The position numbers were made by a program, and so were the translations under genes. The notes beneath the pieces were generated by a model. That model worked only from the letters and a program-made list of their open reading frames with translations, had not been told where the DNA came from and did no database searches. From assembly GCA_027484145.1 (NCBI GenBank), contig JAIXUH010000039.1:1-64000 (forward strand): a stretch of DNA of 64,000 bases, written 5' to 3'. Shown one piece after another: positions 60,353-64,000 of the stretch. How positions within the stretch are numbered: position 1 is the first letter of the stretch; every line of letters starts with the position of its first letter. Origin of the DNA: Rhodobacter sp. Its GTDB lineage: Bacteria; Pseudomonadota; Alphaproteobacteria; Rhodobacterales; Rhodobacteraceae.

Positions 60353-61348
60353 TCACTCCGCGTGAACGTAGCGGGTCACTTCCGAAATGTCGGGGGCGGG
60401 GCTGGCCTTGGCAAATTCAACGCCGGCTGCAACGGCGGCAACCGCTTCGGCGGCAATGGCATCTGCACCGGCCTGATCCAGAATACCATGGGCGATCAGG
60501 TCGGCCTGAAAGCGCGCGATCGGGTCGCGCGCCATCCATTCCTCGATTTCTTCCTTGGTGCGATAGCGGTTGCGATCAGATTTGGAATGACCACGCCAGC
60601 GATAGGTGAGGTTTTCCACCAGCGACGGCCCCTCGCCGTTGCGGGCGCGCCGGATGGCATGGTGAACCGCCTCGGCCACCGCCGAGAAATCGTTGCCGTC
60701 CACTGTGATCCCGGGCATCGCATAGGCGGCGGCACGGTCAGAAATGTTGGGCACCGCCGTGGCATAGCTTGCGGGCGTTGACATACCGTAGCGGTTGTTT
60801 TCGCAGACAAAGACGACGGGCAGCTTCCAGATGGCCGCCATGTTCAGCGCCTCGTGGAAGGCGCCTTCGTTGTTGGCCCCATCGCCGAAAAAACACACCG
60901 TCACATCGGGCTTGCCCAAACGTTTGGCCGACAGGGCCGCGCCCACCGCAATCGGCAGGCCACCGCCCACAATGCCATTTGCGCCAAGGTTGCCGGTTTT
61001 CACATCGGCAATGTGCATCGACCCGCCGCGCCCGTGGCAATAGCCCGTTTCCTTGCCAAAGAACTCGGCGAACATCCGCCCCACATTGGCGCCCTTGGCG
61101 ATGCAATGACCGTGGCCCCGGTGGGTCGAGGTGATCTTGTCAGCGTCCGTCAGTTCCATGCAGCTTGCCATGGCGCTGGCTTCTTGCCCGATGGACAGGT
61201 GCATGGTGCCGTGGATCAGGCCGCGCATGTAGCAATCTTCCGCCCCTTCCTCGAACCGGCGGATCAGATACATCCGGCGCAACGCCTCGCGCAGCTTTTC
61301 TGGGGCATAGGTCCGAAGCGCAAAGGGGCGATTGTCAGCCTTGGCCAT
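60353..61348 (-). CDS. acoA: 2-oxoacid/acetoin dehydrogenase E1 alpha subunit
   Basis: The 331-residue subunit has the ThDP-binding motif ([20 protein letters not shown] ... ENNRYGMST) and the entry block [32 protein letters not shown] and the phosphorylation-loop-like [15 protein letters not shown] region are also visible. The ATG at 61348 is 2 nt past the upstream stop. It is part of a tightly packed operon. Confidence 0.88.
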   Translation of the reverse strand: MAKADNRPFALRTYAPEKLREALRRMYLIRRFEEGAEDCYMRGLIHGTMHLSIGQEASAMASCMELTDADKITSTHRGHGHCIAKGANVGRMFAEFFGKETGYCHGRGGSMHIADVKTGNLGANGIVGGGLPIAVGAALSAKRLGKPDVTVCFFGDGANNEGAFHEALNMAAIWKLPVVFVCENNRYGMSTPASYATAVPNISDRAAAYAMPGITVDGNDFSAVAEAVHHAIRRARNGEGPSLVENLTYRWRGHSKSDRNRYRTKEEIEEWMARDPIARFQADLIAHGILDQAGADAIAAEAVAAVAAGVEFAKASPAPDISEVTRYVHAE

Positions 61349-61350
61349 GG

Positions 61351-62670
61351 TCACAGGCCCAGCATCTTGTCTTGTCGCGCGCGCAGGATCGCGATCTTGC
61401 TGCCCGCAGGCACGGCCGCGTTGGCATAGGTGATCAGGTCGCCCTTGCGGATCGGGGCTGTTACCGTTGCGCCGGTCAACAGGCCGCAGGGAATGGCTGA
61501 TGCATGGCGGGCGGCGGCGGCCTCCATGATCCAGGCGCGGTAGCAATACTCCCCGATCTGGTCGAGCGTCTCGCCCACGGCCATATCCTTCTTGGCAACG
61601 GCGCAGACCTCGGCAACTGGGCGGGCCAGCGGCACCATGTCGGCCTTGCCATACAGCACCACGCGGGCGCAGGTCAGCGGTACCTCAAGGCTGGTCAGGT
61701 GATAGGGGCGGAAGAAGGTGAAGTAAGGGCCCTTGCCCATCTTCAGGTCTTCCATCCGTTCGCGGATACGCGGGTGGTCCATTTCGGCCACCACAAAGAC
61801 GCCGGGGGCCACGCCCTTGCCGATGGTATAGTCAACGCGCCCTTCGGACGATGACAGCAGCCCACCGGCGGATTGCGGCACCAGAACGGAATTCAACTCG
61901 TCGCGCGAACAGGCCGGGCCATGCATGCCCGGCTTGTCGGGTGTCAGGCCGGTGGCATTGGCGATGGCGGCCATTTCCACCATTGTTTTCGACCCATCCA
62001 CAAACTCCACCAGCATCCGGGGGTTCATGTGGCGGCGATTGGCTTCTTCGGTATAGCCGTCGGGTGTGGCGTCGATGTTCAGCGGGTTGTTTTTGCCCTT
62101 GCCCGCCGAAATGATGCGGTGACCCATGGCCGAGACAAACTCGATCAACTCCATGCAGGACGATGGCTCATCCCCGGCCCCCAGCGAATAGATCACGCCC
62201 AGCCGTTCCGCCTCGGCGCGCAGATAGGCGCCAATGGTCACATCTGCCTCGACGTTCATCATGACAAGGTGTTTGCCGCGCTCCATTGCCCGTAGGCCGA
62301 TTTCGGCACCCACGGCGGGAACCCCGGTGGCATCAACAACAACATCGATCAAGCCCGCTTCAAGCAGTGCGTTCACATTGTCAGTGACGGCAACCTTGCC
62401 TGATTCCATGGCTGCATTTGCAGCATCGGCGGTACCGACCTGCATGACCCGGTCACTGTTGCCATAGGCGATTTCGACAGAACGCGCCGCAGCACCGGGC
62501 TTTAGCTCGCTGATGGCGCCGATTTCGATGCCGCGCATGTGGGCCACGCGGCTGACAATGTCGGTGCCCATTTCGCCTGCACCAACCAGACCAATGCGAA
62601 TCGGGCGGCCGCTATCGGCTTTGGCAGCCAGATCTCTGGCCAGTCCGGTAAGGGCAACATTGGTTGGCAT
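61351..62670 (-). CDS. Homoserine-dehydrogenase-like oxidoreductase with SAF domain
   Basis: The 439-residue protein has an N-terminal Rossmann domain (IRIGLVGAGEMGTDIVSRVA) with the homoserine-dehydrogenase-like segment VVDATGVPAVGAEIGLRAME and SLGAGDEPSSCMELIEFVSA. The C-terminal SAF domain (CGLLTGATVTAPIRKGDLIT and the preceding 40 residues) is of the type also found in FlgA and sialate synthase. Such fusions occur in sugar-acid and polyol catabolic clusters; no specific reaction can be assigned. The ATG at 62670 has GAGGAG 6 nt upstream and is preferred over 62676. It is the first gene of the operon. Confidence 0.75.
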   Translation of the reverse strand: MPTNVALTGLARDLAAKADSGRPIRIGLVGAGEMGTDIVSRVAHMRGIEIGAISELKPGAAARSVEIAYGNSDRVMQVGTADAANAAMESGKVAVTDNVNALLEAGLIDVVVDATGVPAVGAEIGLRAMERGKHLVMMNVEADVTIGAYLRAEAERLGVIYSLGAGDEPSSCMELIEFVSAMGHRIISAGKGKNNPLNIDATPDGYTEEANRRHMNPRMLVEFVDGSKTMVEMAAIANATGLTPDKPGMHGPACSRDELNSVLVPQSAGGLLSSSEGRVDYTIGKGVAPGVFVVAEMDHPRIRERMEDLKMGKGPYFTFFRPYHLTSLEVPLTCARVVLYGKADMVPLARPVAEVCAVAKKDMAVGETLDQIGEYCYRAWIMEAAAARHASAIPCGLLTGATVTAPIRKGDLITYANAAVPAGSKIAILRARQDKMLGL

Positions 62671-62720
62671 CGGCATCTCCTCGGCACGTTTGGGCCAAAG
62701 GTATTTGAACATCTGTCATT

Positions 62721-62780
62721 CTGTCAATCAAGAGTTCATGCCGCACTGCAGAATACATGGAAAATATTGGTCATTGACAG
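62721..62780. promoter_or_regulatory. Distant inverted repeat in divergent promoter region
   Basis: CTGTCAAT (62721-62728) and ATTGACAG (62773-62780) are perfect 8-bp complements 44 nt apart. They lie in the region between the SAF-oxidoreductase operon and the solute-binding protein gene. CTGTCATT, a near copy, lies immediately before the left arm. They could be two half-sites for the SorC-type regulator. Confidence 0.45.
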
Positions 62781-62803
62781 GTTCAAGGGGATGCACACAT
62801 TAT
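62774..62803 (+). promoter_or_regulatory. Sigma-70-like promoter for the solute-binding protein gene
   Basis: TTGACA (62774-62779) is a consensus -35 box. CATTAT (62798-62803) sits 18 nt later as a fair -10 box in an AT-rich stretch. The right half of the inverted repeat overlaps the -35 box, which would suit repression. Confidence 0.5.
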
Positions 62804-62932
62804 ATATTTGCGAAACGAAAGTTCACGCACCGCAGTTCGGGCAGGCAATGCGTAGGTGGAGACCGCATTGCCGCATGGCTTGCACGGCGCGCGGGTAATC
62901 GATCAAGTATCGCAATAGGGAGGACGACCATA

Positions 62933-64000
62933 ATGACCATTCGTTTGCGGGGCATGTCCCGCCGCTCGTTCTTGCGCACGGGGGCCGCCTTTGGGGTTGC
63001 CACTGGCGCAGTCGGGCTGAAGTCACCGGCTTTGGCGCAATCGGATCTGCCCGACATTCAGGCCACGCTGGATACCATTTCCGTTGAGAAATACGTGCGC
63101 GAAGACTATCGCAAGCTGTATGGCATGACGGGAGAGCCGCTGTGGGACCCGGCCAAGGACTGGATCCGCACCGTCGATTGGGAAAAGGTCCGGTCTGAAC
63201 TGGGCGGCACCACCGTTCGCTTCGCCATCGGCGCGGCAGACCAGGAATCGGCAGCCTCTGGCCTTGCTCCGTTTGAGGCTTTGTCAGGCATCAAGGTCGA
63301 ACTGGTTCCGATTCCGGATGACAGCATCTATGACAAGGCGATTTCCGAGTTCATCTCGGGCAATGCCTCGTTCGATGCGCTACAGTTCTTCTCGGCATGG
63401 CTGGGCGACTTTGCAGCACCCGGCTTCCTTGCGCCGCTGGATGACTATGCCGCCAAGTGGAAGCTGCCGCTGGACGATTTCTATGACACCTATCGCCTGA
63501 ATTATGGCTATTTCGGTGGCAAGCTGGTTGGCATTCCCTTTGACTGCGACATCCAGATGGTTCACCTGCGCAAGTCGGTGATGGAGCCGATCTTGGGCGG
63601 GCCGATCGATCTGGCAAATTCGGTTCCGACCTATGAAGAACTGATCCGCATCACGGCCGAGGCGAACAAGCTGGGTGGCGGCGTTGCGGGCATTGGCCTG
63701 CTGGGTGCGCGCGGGTTCTGGTCCACCTACACGTGGGAACACATTGCCGCGCAGGCCGGGATGCAGTTGTTCGACGCAAACTGGAACCCGACGCTGAACA
63801 CCGACGCCGGCATGAAGGGCATGGAAACGCTTATGGCGTTGGCCCAGAACGCCATCGAAGGCGTGTCGGGCGCAGGCTGGGGCGAAAACCGCGCGGCATG
63901 GCTGGGTGGTCAGGTGGCAGCGAACATCAGCTGGCAAGACAGCGGCACGCAGGCGATGCGTCCGGACCAAAGCCAGATCGTCGATGATTTCGTCACCATC
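62933..64000 (+). CDS. ABC transporter solute-binding protein, Tat-exported (partial)
   Basis: The 356 residues present start with a twin-arginine signal (MSRRSFLRTGAAFGVATGA ... SPALA, cleavage near 36). They continue with family 1 binding-protein features: VRFAIGAADQESAASGLAPF, FEALSGIKVELVPIPDD, YDKAISEFISGNASFDAL and YGYFGGKLVGIPFDCDIQ. The gene runs off the right edge. AGGGAGGA lies before ATG 62933. It is divergent from the aco-like operon, so its ligand is probably the substrate of that pathway. Transporter genes are expected just beyond the window. Confidence 0.87.
   Translation, partial: MTIRLRGMSRRSFLRTGAAFGVATGAVGLKSPALAQSDLPDIQATLDTISVEKYVREDYRKLYGMTGEPLWDPAKDWIRTVDWEKVRSELGGTTVRFAIGAADQESAASGLAPFEALSGIKVELVPIPDDSIYDKAISEFISGNASFDALQFFSAWLGDFAAPGFLAPLDDYAAKWKLPLDDFYDTYRLNYGYFGGKLVGIPFDCDIQMVHLRKSVMEPILGGPIDLANSVPTYEELIRITAEANKLGGGVAGIGLLGARGFWSTYTWEHIAAQAGMQLFDANWNPTLNTDAGMKGMETLMALAQNAIEGVSGAGWGENRAAWLGGQVAANISWQDSGTQAMRPDQSQIVDDFVTI

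Noticed and set aside
1-64000. CRISPR array, rRNA operon or complete prophage
   Set aside because: No regularly spaced direct repeats, no rRNA-like sequence and no phage structural genes were seen anywhere in the window.

Overview
The window looks like a chromosomal segment of a high-GC alphaproteobacterium, most likely a member of the Rhodobacterales (Paracoccus/Rhodobacter-like). The grounds are the codon use and GC content (one hand-counted 60-nt block at 12001-12060 has 39 G/C), the gene families (DUF2805, DUF6065, an ScfR-type XRE regulator, PomAB-like stators, malyl-CoA lyase with malate thiokinase) and many CUT1-type ABC transporters. No rRNA, complete tRNA or CRISPR array was seen.

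Left end (1-9000) is an accessory region. An IS3-family end cuts a DUF4102-type integrase. Next comes a low-GC four-gene operon (1137-4959; hand-counted block 3901-3960 has 28/60 G/C) encoding a ThsB-like TIR protein, a second TIR protein, a SLOG-fold protein and a HET-domain protein. This is the strongest candidate for an undescribed conflict or anti-phage system. A tRNA/tmRNA-3'-end-like site and a terminator follow, then a decayed IS66 element with good terminal inverted repeats. The IS66 abuts 5'-truncated kdpD and frameshifted kdpE.

9076-18046 is a glycoside-use locus: a GH78 alpha-L-rhamnosidase, a complete CUT1 ABC transporter and a divergent LacI regulator, followed by a DUF2805 gene and a 3-hydroxyisobutyrate-dehydrogenase-like gene. 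18093-23544 appears to be an ECF sigma regulon. A subtilisin-like protease (probably with the downstream RTX gene), a Ser/Asn-repeat exported protein, and the sigma/anti-sigma operon all carry the same promoter, GGAATAA-N14-CGTT.

23610-28868 holds two orphan ABC permeases and an IclR regulator divergent from pcaIJF (end of the beta-ketoadipate pathway), with a perfect 13-bp inverted repeat between them. 28896-31137 is an EEP phosphatase plus a phospholipase D-like protein. 31505-36138 is a 5-oxoprolinase cluster (pxpA, biotin carrier, biotin carboxylase, a carrier-like protein without the biotin lysine, and convergent pxpC/pxpB). 36324-41396 encodes a very large secreted caspase-fold protein with two small partners. 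A hybrid histidine kinase, a dihydropyrimidinase/hydantoinase and a broken RTX gene follow.

47050-54996 is a C2/C3 carbon module: an ScfR-like regulator, serine-glyoxylate aminotransferase, malyl-CoA lyase, malate-CoA ligase, and homologues of mesaconyl-C4-CoA hydratase and mesaconyl-CoA C1-C4 transferase. Together they could join a serine-cycle half to the second half of the 3-hydroxypropionate bicycle. 55010-56969 encodes a flagellar-type stator pair. 57030-64000 is a catabolic operon (SorC regulator, acetoin-dehydrogenase-like E2/E1beta/E1alpha, a homoserine-dehydrogenase-like/SAF oxidoreductase) divergent from a Tat-exported ABC solute-binding protein that runs off the window.
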